DNA of 64,000 nucleotides from JALZMG01 sp963844175 (lineage in GTDB: Bacteria > Actinomycetota > Acidimicrobiia > Acidimicrobiales > Ilumatobacteraceae). Position numbers and translations under genes: made by a program. Under the pieces are notes generated by a model. The model searched no databases and was not told the DNA's origin. It was given only the letters and a program-made list of their open reading frames with translations. Positions 17,653 through 25,357 of this stretch are shown piece by piece; positions within the stretch are counted from its first letter, which is position 1, and every line of letters begins with the position of its first letter. The DNA lies in the NCBI GenBank assembly GCA_963844175.1, contig CAWJNE010000024.1, positions 1 to 64,000 of the forward strand, in the 5' to 3' direction.

Positions 17653-17802
17653 ATGACATCATCAACAGTCCTGTGGGTCATTGCCGCGATCCTCGTCATC
17701 GCCGGCATTGTCACGCTGATCCGAGGCGCCGTCCTGCTCGGCATCGTGCTGATCGTCGCCGGACTTCTCGTAGGACCCGGCGGCGTGTCCATCTTCACCT
17801 GA
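17653..17802 (+). CDS. Tiny GPGG-motif membrane protein
   Basis: A 49-residue protein starting MTSSTVLWVIAAILVIAGIV with two hydrophobic helices and ending GLLVGPGGVSIFT. The GPGG..IF ending recurs in small actinobacterial membrane proteins. It starts 2 bp after its partner stop. Role unknown, presumably envelope stress given the surroundings. Confidence 0.6.
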   Translation: MTSSTVLWVIAAILVIAGIVTLIRGAVLLGIVLIVAGLLVGPGGVSIFT

Positions 17803-17963
17803 CCTCGTCGTGGCGACGTCGCATCGTGTTCAGACGCAGCGGGCTTTGTTGTCGTTCTCGTTCTCGCTCGCACTCGGGACCAATGACGACCGTCGTCGAC
17901 GTGGGTCGCCGTTGGTGACCTGAACCTGCATCGTCGTACGTCTCTAGATCCCGAAGGTTCAGC

Positions 17964-18509
17964 GTGGAACACCCGTCCGAAGAGGCGATTCCTGAAGAGT
18001 TTCTTGTCGTCGTTGTGGATGCCGACGCTGGCGCCACGCTCAAGTGGGCCGGCGAGGTTGACTCGGCCTGCGCCGACCAGCTGGCAGCACGGTTGTACGC
18101 TGCGATCGACGCCAGCATCGGCGTCGTCACGGTCGACCTCTCGCAGGTCACGTTCCTCGACGCATCCGGCCTGAGGACGCTGGCGGTCGCGCATCGACGA
18201 TTGCAGGCCAACGGCCGACGCCTCACGGTACGCCGCCCCTCCGCAAAGCTATTTCGGATGCTCGAGCTGAGCGGGATGGCCGCCGTCCTCGACGTGCAAG
18301 CGCCAGCCCACCCATCAGCGGTCGACGAGCACCCACCGCAGCGTCAGAACAGGTCTCAACGCAGACGGGATCCGACCCCGCCCCTCAGTGGGGGGCACAT
18401 TGTGCCCCTGCAATGCGGCCGCCGAGTATCTGGGGCACTCCCCGGCGGTGCTGCTGTCGGTTTACGCCCACCTCGTGCCGGCCGACCACGACCGTGCCAG
18501 AGCGGGTGA
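17964..18509 (+). CDS. STAS anti-anti-sigma factor with foreign C-terminal tail
   Basis: A 181-residue frame. Residues ~10-115 are a STAS domain: ATLKWAGEVDSACADQLAAR, then VVTVDLSQVTFLDASGLRTL with the Ser of DASGL in the phosphorylation position, and LTVRRPSAKLFRMLELSGM. The final ~65 residues are proline/arginine-rich and read, in another frame, across a tyrosine-recombinase remnant that begins near 18415. The native stop was therefore probably lost when that remnant arrived. Likely partner of an RsbW-type kinase. Confidence 0.75.
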   Translation: MEHPSEEAIPEEFLVVVVDADAGATLKWAGEVDSACADQLAARLYAAIDASIGVVTVDLSQVTFLDASGLRTLAVAHRRLQANGRRLTVRRPSAKLFRMLELSGMAAVLDVQAPAHPSAVDEHPPQRQNRSQRRRDPTPPLSGGHIVPLQCGRRVSGALPGGAAVGLRPPRAGRPRPCQSG

Positions 18510-18557
18510 TCGGGGCGGCGTTCGCAGCGCGGCGTGTCACGGCCGTGTCAGAGTGAC
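18415..18557 (+). mobile_element. Tyrosine recombinase (phage integrase) C-terminal remnant
   Basis: The frame reads AAEYLGHSPAVLLSVYAHLV, then PADHDRARA. LGH plus the VYAHLVP tyrosine is the C-terminal catalytic signature of phage-type integrases. A one-base shift near 18505 continues VIGAAFAARRVTAVSE to a stop. The Arg-I and the rest of the catalytic domain are absent. It lies inside the segment bounded by two tRNA-3'-end-like sequences, consistent with a degraded integrative element. Confidence 0.65.
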
Positions 18558-18589
18558 GGAGGTCGCTGGGGGCATCACTGCGCTGAGCA

Positions 18590-18637
18590 GGTGATCCGGT
18601 CATCAAGCGCAGCGGTGTGCTTGATGATGCTGTTCAT
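18590..18637 (-). pseudogene. Truncated 5' end of a chaplin-like secreted-protein gene
   Basis: Reading leftward from ATG 18637, with GGAGACAACGAC upstream, the product starts MNSIIKHTAAL and then diverges to a stop. The same stretch on the plus strand resembles 11717-11745 (GCAGCGGTG, then GCTTGATGATGCTG), the signal-peptide codons of the chaplin-like gene (FSIIKRTAAIA). Only the ribosome site and ~10 codons survive. Confidence 0.4.
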
Positions 18638-18815
18638 GTCGTTGTCTCCAATGGTTGGGTCGGCGGCCCGTGGGTGCAGGACTCGCCGGCGACCTCGTGG
18701 GCCTCACCCGGAGAACGCCTTCGCCGCCTGACATGACGCGACCACTCGGCGGTTCCTCGCTTCATCCCAGGTCACGGTCCGGATTCTCGAGACGGGTGGG
18801 CGCCCCAGGTCTGAG

Positions 18816-18840
18816 GGTTGAGCGCCGGGAGCCTGGGTAC
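18816..18840 (+). promoter_or_regulatory. Candidate stress-sigma (SigB/SigF-like) promoter
   Basis: GGTTGA (18816-18821) and GGGTAC (18835-18840) are 13 bp apart, close to the GGTTT-N15-GGGTA pattern of actinobacterial SigB/SigF promoters. The next in-frame start, GTG 18854, would give a nearly leaderless message. Spacing is slightly short, so this is tentative. Confidence 0.35.
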
Positions 18841-18853
18841 GGTCGCCGTCGGG

Positions 18854-19922
18854 GTGTTGAGCACGGCTGAAGACGGCGAGCGGGCGGCGTTGCCGACCGA
18901 TCTCGAGGAGTTGGCCGATGTCGTCCGGCGCGTCGTGCGGGCTCGACTCGGGTCCGTCGACGAGGTCGACGATCTGGTCCAGGAGACGCTGGCCCGGGTG
19001 CTCGGAGCGCGGGCCCGACTCGACGCCGATGCGCTCGCCCCGTACGCCATCGTGACGGCGCGCAACCTCGTGGCGTCGCATTGGCGGCGGACGGCGACAA
19101 ATCGACGCAACGTGCACCGGCTGTTCGATCCCGCACAACCGGCGGCGCCTGACGAAGGTTTGGTCGAAGACGAGGAGAACGCCGCCGTCCGCGACGCCCT
19201 CGACCGCTTGTCGCATCCGGAACGGGAGATGCTGATCGCCCACGAGGTCGACGGCCAGCCGACGGCCGATCTGGCAGACGAGGCGGGGTCGACGGCGGGA
19301 GCGATCGCCGCCCGACTCAGTCGCTCTCGGGCGAAGTTGCGCGTCGAGTACCTCCTCGTGCTGGCCGGCGAGCCGCCCGTCGGAACGTTGCCGCCCGTCG
19401 CTGCTGTCGCTCTCGGCCGGCAACCGCCGCCGGCAAGCGGAGCTCGACGTCGGCTACCACCTGCTCGAGTGCGAGTTCTGCGCCGCGGTCAGCGAATCCG
19501 TCTTCGACCGGCGGTCGAAGGACGCTGAGGACGAGGCACGCATCGCGGTGCGTGCCGACGCCGACGTCGTCACCGCCCGCCAGCGAGGGCGCGAGCTGGC
19601 GATCCGAGCCGGTTTCGCGCCGACCGATGCGACGATGATCGCCACGGCCATCTCGGAGATCGCCCGCAACGTCGTGCGCTTCGCCCAGCGGGGCGAGATG
19701 GTGATGTCGATCGTCAAGGACGGCGAGACGCATGGGCTGTCGATCGTCACCCGCGACGTCGGGCCGGGCATCGCCGACATCGAACGTGCACTCGAAGTGG
19801 GGTTCACCACGTACGGTGGGCGGGGCCTGGGCCTGCCCGGCTCGCGGCGGCTAATGGACGAGTTCGAGATCATCTCCGAGGTGGGTCGTGGCACGACCGT
19901 CAGCATGACGAAGTGGTGCTGA
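18854..19922 (+). pseudogene. ECF sigma - ZAS zinc motif - RsbT kinase fusion, one frameshift
   Basis: Frame 1 encodes sigma-70 region 2 (DEVDDLVQETLARVLGAR, ALAPYAIVTARNLVASHWRR) and region 4 (LDRLSHPEREMLIAHEVDG, TAGAIAARLSRSRAKLRV). A one-base shift in a C run near 19378 moves to a frame reading ERCRPSLLSLSAGN, then GYHLLECEFCAAVSE. H-LLE-C-EF-C is the HxxxCxxC motif of zinc anti-sigma factors. The same frame continues into an RsbT-type switch kinase: IATAISEIARNVVRFA, VTRDVGPGIADIERAL, GRGLGLPGSRRLMDEFEI, GRGTTVSM. With the base restored this is one ~355-residue protein joining sigma factor, zinc motif and kinase. rsbR and rsbS follow directly. Alternatively the sigma and RsbT parts are separate genes; the continuous zinc linker argues against that. 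Confidence 0.75.
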
Positions 19923-19978
19923 CGGTGGAGGCAACGCGACGACAATCCGATCCGTCACGAACCAGGAAGGAAGCGTTC

Positions 19979-20860
19979 ATGAACGAGGCCGAGTCCAACG
20001 GCGGCGACGGCACGTCGGATCAGGACGACCACGCACTGCTGCCCGAGCTCGTCGCCCACCTGCACCAGCACCGGACCGAGCTGCGCGAGGAGTGGGCGGG
20101 CCGGATCGACGCTGCGCACCTCCTCCAGGCCATGACGCCGCAGGAGATCGGATCGGAGACGACGTCGGTGTACGACAACTACGTCGAGGTCCTGGAGACC
20201 GGAAGCGTCGATGCGCTGCAGCGCTACGCCCGTGATCTCTCGGAGCGGATCATCCCTCGCGGGGTCGAGACGAACGAGGTCGTCGGCATCGTCTTGCTGC
20301 TGCGCGATGTCCTGGCTCGCAGCCTGTTCCAGAAGTACCACGACGAGTTCGGGTTGCTCAACCGCGTGCTCGATGCCTACGAGCCGGCGGCCAACCGGAT
20401 CGCCAACACCGTCGCCGTCAGCTTCGTCGAGGAACGCGAGCGGATCATCCGTCAGCAGCAGGACGCGATCCGCGAGCTGTCGACCCCGGTGCTGCAGGTG
20501 CGCGAGCGCCTGCTGATCCTGCCGATCATCGGCGTACTGGACAGCCAGCGGGCAACGCAGCTCACTGACCAGCTCCTCTGGGGGATTCGCACCAACCGCG
20601 CCCGGGTCGTCGTGATCGACATCACGGGAGTGCCCGAGATCGACACCTCGGTCGCCAACCACTTGGTGCAGACCGTCGACGCGTCCCGCCTGATGGGCGC
20701 CAGCGTGATCATCACGGGCCTGTCGTCCGAGATCGCCCGCACCCTGGTGACCATCGGGGTCGATCTGACGAAGATGAACACCATCGGCGATCTACAAGGC
20801 GGGATCGAGGAAGCGGAGCGCCAACTCGGCTTCCGCGTGACGCGCACCGACGACAGCTGA
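19979..20860 (+). CDS. rsbR: RsbR-type stressosome co-antagonist
   Basis: A 293-residue protein. The N-terminal ~170 residues are a helical RsbR sensor domain (LHQHRTELREEWAGRIDAAH; IVLLLRDVLARSLFQKYHDE). A C-terminal STAS domain follows (LLILPIIGVLDSQRATQLTD; VVIDITGVPEIDTSVANHLV; ASVIITGLSSEIARTLVTIG). T223 in IDTSV and T255 in IARTLV correspond to the two phosphorylated threonines of Bacillus RsbRA. Start ATG 19979 has GGAAGGAAG upstream. It starts 56 bp after the RsbT-fusion stop and 18 bp before rsbS, forming a stressosome operon. Confidence 0.88.
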   Translation: MNEAESNGGDGTSDQDDHALLPELVAHLHQHRTELREEWAGRIDAAHLLQAMTPQEIGSETTSVYDNYVEVLETGSVDALQRYARDLSERIIPRGVETNEVVGIVLLLRDVLARSLFQKYHDEFGLLNRVLDAYEPAANRIANTVAVSFVEERERIIRQQQDAIRELSTPVLQVRERLLILPIIGVLDSQRATQLTDQLLWGIRTNRARVVVIDITGVPEIDTSVANHLVQTVDASRLMGASVIITGLSSEIARTLVTIGVDLTKMNTIGDLQGGIEEAERQLGFRVTRTDDS

Positions 20861-20878
20861 GCGAATCCGACCCCGTAT

Positions 20879-21298
20879 ATGGCGATGTTCGTCTCCATCC
20901 TGCGCCAAGGGGACTTCCTCATCGCCTCGATTCACGCCGCGCTCGACGACGCCGAGCTCATGCGGTTTCAGGAGGACCTCGTCGACCAGATCGGACGGGA
21001 GCGGGCGCAGGGGATCGTGATCGACGTCGCCGCGCTCGACGTCCTGGACTCCTACGGCTCAAAGGCGTTGCGCGACCTCGCCCACATGGCGCGTCTGCGC
21101 GGCGCAAGGACCGTCATCGTCGGGATCCAGCCCGACGTCGCGTTCGCCGTCGTGCGACTCGGCATGGATCTCGACGTCCACAGCGCGTTGGACCTCGAGC
21201 AGGGGTTGACGTACCTCGAGAGCGTGACGTCCGGCCACCGCACCGGCCAGTCCACCCTCGGTGTGTTGGGCGAGCAGCAACCGCCCAGCCGGCGCTAG
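20879..21298 (+). CDS. rsbS: RsbS-type stressosome STAS protein
   Basis: A 139-residue single-STAS protein: VSILRQGDFLIASIHAALDD, then IVIDVAALDVLDSYGSKALR, then VRLGMDLDVHSALDLEQGL. Ser58 in LDSYG matches the phosphorylated Ser59 of Bacillus RsbS. With RsbR it would build the stressosome core and sequester the RsbT-type kinase until stress. A short basic/Gln-rich tail exceeds the usual ~120-residue family length. The stop overlaps the convergent zinc-ribbon gene by 4 bp. Confidence 0.88.
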   Translation: MAMFVSILRQGDFLIASIHAALDDAELMRFQEDLVDQIGRERAQGIVIDVAALDVLDSYGSKALRDLAHMARLRGARTVIVGIQPDVAFAVVRLGMDLDVHSALDLEQGLTYLESVTSGHRTGQSTLGVLGEQQPPSRR

Positions 21299-21513
21299 CG
21301 CAGGCCTCCAGCGCGGGCCGCATCCGCTGCAGCTCCGCCGGTCCTGGCTGCCCCCGTCGGGACCAGGTAGCCGAGGTTGGCGCGGTACGTGTCCCCGCAG
21401 TGGGGGCAGGCGTAGCTGGACTCGGCGACCGGGGTCAGTTCGTTCCCGCATCCGGGGCAAGGGATCGTGAAGATCGAGTACGCGTGATGGGGTGCAGTGC
21501 CGGGCGGATCCAT
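21295..21513 (-). CDS. Small zinc-ribbon protein
   Basis: A 72-residue protein with two CxxC pairs (FTIPCPGCGNELTPV; SYACPHCGDTYRANLGYLVP) forming a zinc ribbon, then an Ala/Gly-rich tail. ATG 21513; no clear ribosome site. Function unknown. It is divergent from the debranching-enzyme gene. Confidence 0.65.
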   Translation of the reverse strand: MDPPGTAPHHAYSIFTIPCPGCGNELTPVAESSYACPHCGDTYRANLGYLVPTGAARTGGAAADAARAGGLR

Positions 21514-21594
21514 CGGGAGGTTCCGTACCCGGAGGCCGGGAATTTCATTCCGGTTCCTCGTCGCTCCTCTGGGGCCAAGAGCTGCCGCCGCCCT

Positions 21595-23682
21595 GTGACC
21601 GCCGAGCAGACTGGACCCATCGCCGCCCCGCACGACGCCCATGCCGACACGGTGCCGCCCGTCGGCGGCGAGTCGGCATTGACGGTGGTCGACGGGCTGT
21701 CCTTCGCGATCAGCGACCGCAACGGTGACATCCGTGGTGGGGTGCACGGGTTCGTCAAGGCCGATCGCCGCCACCTGTCCCGACTCGTGATCACGGTCGA
21801 CGGTCAGCGGATGATTCCGATCGCCAGCGCCACTCCGACGCCGTACGAAGCGGTAGTCGTCCACCGGCTTCGTCGGGTCGACGGGGGCGAGGCGGCGGCG
21901 ATCGTCGTGCGTCGCCGGACCATCGGGGCCATCCTGCGCGAGGAAGTGGAGCTCTGGGCGACCAGCGCCAGTGGTGCAACGGCCCGCATCACGATCATGA
22001 TCGCCGCCGACTTCGCCCACATCTTCGACGTCAAGGCCGGACGAGTGGGCCGTACGGGATCGATGCGGACAACGACGGACGGCGTCGCGCTGCTCGCCCC
22101 GGACGGCGAGTGGCAGACGCAGGTGCGCTGGGATCGGACTCCAGACGTGGTCGAGGACGGTTCAGCCACCTGGGAGTTGACGGCACCGCCGCACGGACGA
22201 GCCGGCGTCGTCGTGACGGCGGAGCCGCTCGTCGACGGCGAATCGTCCGGCGGACTGGCTGATGTGGACCGGGAGGCCACGCCCGTCGCGATTCGCGATC
22301 TCGAACGGTGGCGCCGGGGGCGGCCGTCGGTGGCGTCGACGGACTCCAGGCTCGTGCTCGGCGTCGAACAGGCGCTGGCGGACATCGCCGCACTGCAGAT
22401 CCGCGATGAAGCCCACCCGGAACGGGTCCTTGTGGCGGCAGGCGCGCCGTGGTTCATGACACTGTTCGGGCGCGATTCGCTGCTCACGTCCTGGATGACG
22501 CTGCCGTTCGATGCATCGCTCGCGGCGGGCGTACTGCTGACGCTCGGCGAGCTGCGCGGTCGCCGTGACGACCCGGTCAGCGAGGAGGAGCCGGGAAAGA
22601 TCCTGCACGAGGTCCGCCACGGCGCCCACGGCGGTCCGTTCAGCCACCGGAGCCGCTACTTCGGCAGCGTCGACGCAACGCCGCTGTTCCTGATGGTCGC
22701 GGCGGAGGCGTGGCGCTGGGGTGCGATCGACGAAGTGACACTCGACGAGCTGCGACCCGCGATCGAGGATGCTGTGAGGTGGCTGCTCCGACGGGGCGTC
22801 CCCGAGCAGTTCCTCAGCTACGAGCGGCAGACAGAACACGGACTCAGCAACCAGGGGTGGAAGGACTCGTGGGACGGTGTCACCTCGTCCAGCGGCGCGC
22901 TGCCAAGCGCACCGATCGCCCTCGTCGAGGTCCAGGGCTACGCGTTCGCCGCACTGCATGCCGCGGCTGACCTCGCTGCCGCCGCGCCGACGTTGGATGT
23001 CGACGCCGACGATCTGCGGCGCCGCGCCGAGATCCTGCGCGAGCGATTCAACGAGCTGTTCTGGGATCAGCAGGGATGGTTTGCCGTCGGGCTGGACGCC
23101 GGCGGGCAGCGCATCGACGCATTGACGACCAACCCGGGCCACGCCCTGTGGTGCGCGATCGCCGAGCCCGACCTCGCCAACACCTACCTGGACCGTCTCG
23201 TCGACACGGCGCTGTTCACGGGCTACGGGCTTCGGACGCTCGCCCCGTCCATGGGCGCATACGATCCCCTCAGCTACCACAACGGATCGGTGTGGCCCCA
23301 CGACACGGCCATCGTCGCCGCCGGCGCCGCTCGCTACGGCCGATGGGACCTCGTCGACCTGCTCGCCGACGGTGCGCTCGACGCCGCAGCCCACTTCGCC
23401 TTCCGCCCGCCGGAGCTCTTCGCCGGCATCGACCGGTCCGCGCTGTCGGTGCCGGTCGCCTATCCCGCTTCCTGCCGTCCGCAGGCGTGGTCATCGGCGT
23501 CGATCCTCCTGCTCGTCCGGACGATCCTGGGCCTCGACGTGGGCCCCGACGGCATCGCAGTCTCCCGGCCGGATCTCAGCCGGCTCGAAGGGATGGCCGT
23601 ACGGGGGGTGCACGCCGACCAGCGAACCTACGACGTCGTGATCCGCGACGGCGTGGCGCGTGTTCGACCGCACGACAGTTGA
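21595..23682 (+). CDS. Glycogen debranching-type amylo-alpha-1,6-glucosidase
   Basis: A ~695-residue protein. The N-terminal ~200 residues form the glycogen-debranching beta domain (SFAISDRNGDIRGGVHGFVK; TPYEAVVVHRLRRVDGG). An (alpha/alpha)6 barrel follows with APWFMTLFGRDSLLTSWMTL, QGWKDSWDGVTSSSGAL (acidic catalytic region), SYHNGSVWPHDTAIVAAGAA and AYPASCRPQAWSSASILLL. It should hydrolyse alpha-1,6 or related linkages of a storage or exopolysaccharide. Start GTG 21595 was chosen because similarity begins soon after it; there is no clear ribosome site. With the GT4 enzyme at 25.4 kb it suggests stress-linked glycan metabolism in the island. Confidence 0.85.
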   Translation: MTAEQTGPIAAPHDAHADTVPPVGGESALTVVDGLSFAISDRNGDIRGGVHGFVKADRRHLSRLVITVDGQRMIPIASATPTPYEAVVVHRLRRVDGGEAAAIVVRRRTIGAILREEVELWATSASGATARITIMIAADFAHIFDVKAGRVGRTGSMRTTTDGVALLAPDGEWQTQVRWDRTPDVVEDGSATWELTAPPHGRAGVVVTAEPLVDGESSGGLADVDREATPVAIRDLERWRRGRPSVASTDSRLVLGVEQALADIAALQIRDEAHPERVLVAAGAPWFMTLFGRDSLLTSWMTLPFDASLAAGVLLTLGELRGRRDDPVSEEEPGKILHEVRHGAHGGPFSHRSRYFGSVDATPLFLMVAAEAWRWGAIDEVTLDELRPAIEDAVRWLLRRGVPEQFLSYERQTEHGLSNQGWKDSWDGVTSSSGALPSAPIALVEVQGYAFAALHAAADLAAAAPTLDVDADDLRRRAEILRERFNELFWDQQGWFAVGLDAGGQRIDALTTNPGHALWCAIAEPDLANTYLDRLVDTALFTGYGLRTLAPSMGAYDPLSYHNGSVWPHDTAIVAAGAARYGRWDLVDLLADGALDAAAHFAFRPPELFAGIDRSALSVPVAYPASCRPQAWSSASILLLVRTILGLDVGPDGIAVSRPDLSRLEGMAVRGVHADQRTYDVVIRDGVARVRPHDS

Positions 23683-23683
23683 A

Positions 23684-23745
23684 GGGCCTCGGTGCGTCGG
23701 CGATCACGTGCCGCGATCGCACCGAACGTCGGCACCGATGGGCCC
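23684..23745 (+). terminator. Stem-loop after debranching enzyme gene
   Basis: GGGCC-TCGGTGC (23684-23695) pairs with GCACCGA-T-GGGCCC (23732-23745), one bulge. A smaller inner pairing (CGATC/GATCG) lies in the loop. It starts 2 bp after the stop codon. Confidence 0.45.
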
Positions 23746-23807
23746 GAAACCTTCAGTTTCGTGACGATTCCGCGTCATGCGCGCATGGCGAAGGAGTTAC
23801 TACCGAC

Positions 23808-23897
23808 ATGAACGCACGGCCGGGCCGAGTCGGACCCGGCCGCCGTCGTCGTCGAGTCCGTGCCCCGCTGATGAGGCCAGTGGCCACAAGCCGATGA
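23808..23897 (+). CDS. Possible 29-residue basic peptide
   Basis: MNARPGRVGPGRRRRRVRAP and nine more residues. The ATG has AAGGAG eleven bases upstream and the stop overlaps the next ATG (ATGA). It may be a leader peptide or simply a translation-coupling device; composition alone would not support it. Confidence 0.3.
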   Translation: MNARPGRVGPGRRRRRVRAPLMRPVATSR

Positions 23898-24103
23898 GTG
23901 AACAGCGCCCGGATTCCGTCCGTCCAGGAGACCCGGCGATGTCCGGAAACCGATCGCAGCCGAGCACGTGGCACCTGGGTGTCCCTGACTTCGCCAAGCG
24001 GCTGGTCGTGCCCGTCGCACGATGGTGTTCGAGCTGTCTCGACCGCGACAACCGTCGACACGATCGTCGACGCCCCACCCGGTTCTGGGGAGACATGGAG
24101 TGA
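23894..24103 (+). CDS. Small basic hypothetical protein
   Basis: A 69-residue protein including TWHLGVPDFAKRLVVPVARW and a CSSCLDRDNRRHDRRR stretch with a CxxC. ATG overlaps the preceding stop, and the gene ends 5 bp before the next start. Family unknown; the coupling within a four-gene chain is the main support. Confidence 0.42.
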   Translation: MSEQRPDSVRPGDPAMSGNRSQPSTWHLGVPDFAKRLVVPVARWCSSCLDRDNRRHDRRRPTRFWGDME

Positions 24104-24108
24104 TCATC

Positions 24109-24405
24109 ATGCAGGTTTCCAAGCGCCACATCGTGAGCATGCTGCGCGATCGAGGAGTCGATCAGGCCGGTGGGCTCGAAGCCCTACTGCCCGAATTGGT
24201 CGACGTTGAACGAGATCGTCGTCCGCTCGAGCTCTTGGGGATCGGACGGGGCGATCTGCTCAAACAGTACGGCGACGACGGCACCGTCCTCGTCAGACGT
24301 CACCAGGCGCCCACCCCGGCCGAGTGCGGGCAGGTGGCCGGTGCAACCAACCGCCGCGAGCGCATCACATCGGTCGCGGCTCACCCAAAGGAGACAACAC
24401 CATGA
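24109..24405 (+). CDS. Small helical protein preceding PRC-barrel gene
   Basis: A 98-residue protein starting MQVSKRHIVSMLRDRGVDQA, then LEALLPELVDVERDRRPLEL and LGIGRGDLLKQYGDDG. The first ~60 residues match a small actinobacterial family (KEQI..LLRDRGD..A..ELP..VD....LL.K.GID) often found beside stress genes; no function is known. The stop overlaps the ATG of the PRC-barrel gene (ATGA). Confidence 0.6.
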   Translation: MQVSKRHIVSMLRDRGVDQAGGLEALLPELVDVERDRRPLELLGIGRGDLLKQYGDDGTVLVRRHQAPTPAECGQVAGATNRRERITSVAAHPKETTP

Positions 24406-25191
24406 CGAACCTTGACCGCGAGACGCGCACGCTGATCGGACGTACTGCGATCGATCGTGAGTACTCCAAGGTCGGCACGATCTCAGATGTCTACGTCGAT
24501 GACGCGACCGGCCGACCGACGTGGCTGACGGTGAACACCGGGCTGTTCGGAACGAAGGTGCACTTCGTGCCCCTTGCCGGCGCCGAGGTCTATGAGGATG
24601 ACGTCGTGGTGAGCTTCGACAAGACCCTCATCAAGGACGCACCGTCCGTGGATCCCGACGGACAACTCACCCCGGACGAGGAAGCGGCCCTCTACTCCCA
24701 CTATGGGGTCACGGCCAACGGCGGGTTCAACGCCAACGATCGACGCACCGATGCGCGGCACCGGCGTGGGGCTGGCAACAAGACCAACGCTGGTCGGACC
24801 GACGACGCCATGACGCGGTCCGAGGAACAGTTGGACGTCAACAAGCGGACCCGCCCGACTGGTACGGCGCGGCTGCGCAAGTGGATCGAGACCGAGGATG
24901 TTGAGATCCGCGTTCCCATCCGCCGGGAGAAGGCACGTATGGTCACGGAGCCGATCTCTGATGCCAACCGCGGTCAAGGCGATGGCCGGCGCGGAACTGA
25001 CGTCCGACGAGCACGAGGTCGTGTTGAGCGAAGAGGTCGTTGACGTCGACAAGCGAGTCGTTCCGAAGGAGCGAGTGCGCTTGGAGACCGAGACAGAGAC
25101 CGACGAGGTTGCTGTGGACGAGACGGTGCGCAAGGAGCGCATCGACTTCGAACACGACGCCGACCGAGACGGTCGCCGATCGGGCCGGTAG
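24402..25191 (+). pseudogene. PRC-barrel plus DUF2382 protein (paralogue 2), one frameshift
   Basis: The first ~188 codons parallel paralogue 1: LIGRTAIDREYSKVGTISDV, LTVNTGLFGTKVHFVPL, RSEEQLDVNKRTRPTGTARL. A one-base shift near 24972 then breaks the frame. The rest continues in the next frame as AGAELTSDEHEVVLSEEVVD, then KRVVPKERVRLETETETDEV, ending at 25191. The DUF2382 C-terminal half is nearly identical between the two copies. Strong AAGGAG before ATG 24402. As read, the product lacks the last ~75 residues; the downstream frame has kept its codon structure, so the lesion is recent or a sequencing error. Confidence 0.75.
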
Positions 25192-25220
25192 TCCGCGGCG
25201 ATCACGAGACTCGCCGTGCG

Positions 25221-25253
25221 GCCCCCGTCTGCCACCTCGTGACAGACGGGGGC
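25221..25253 (+). terminator. Strong hairpin terminator
   Basis: A perfect 11-bp inverted repeat, GCCCCCGTCTG and CAGACGGGGGC, encloses an 11-nt loop, 30 bp after the PRC-barrel gene. Confidence 0.65.
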
Positions 25254-25357
25254 CCGCCGGGCCCTGGGGTGACCGGCGCCGGGGGTGGACGGACGCCCCA
25301 CCAGACGTGACGCGATTCAGCGCGCCGCGAACGACGAACGAGAAGTGAGAAGGAACG

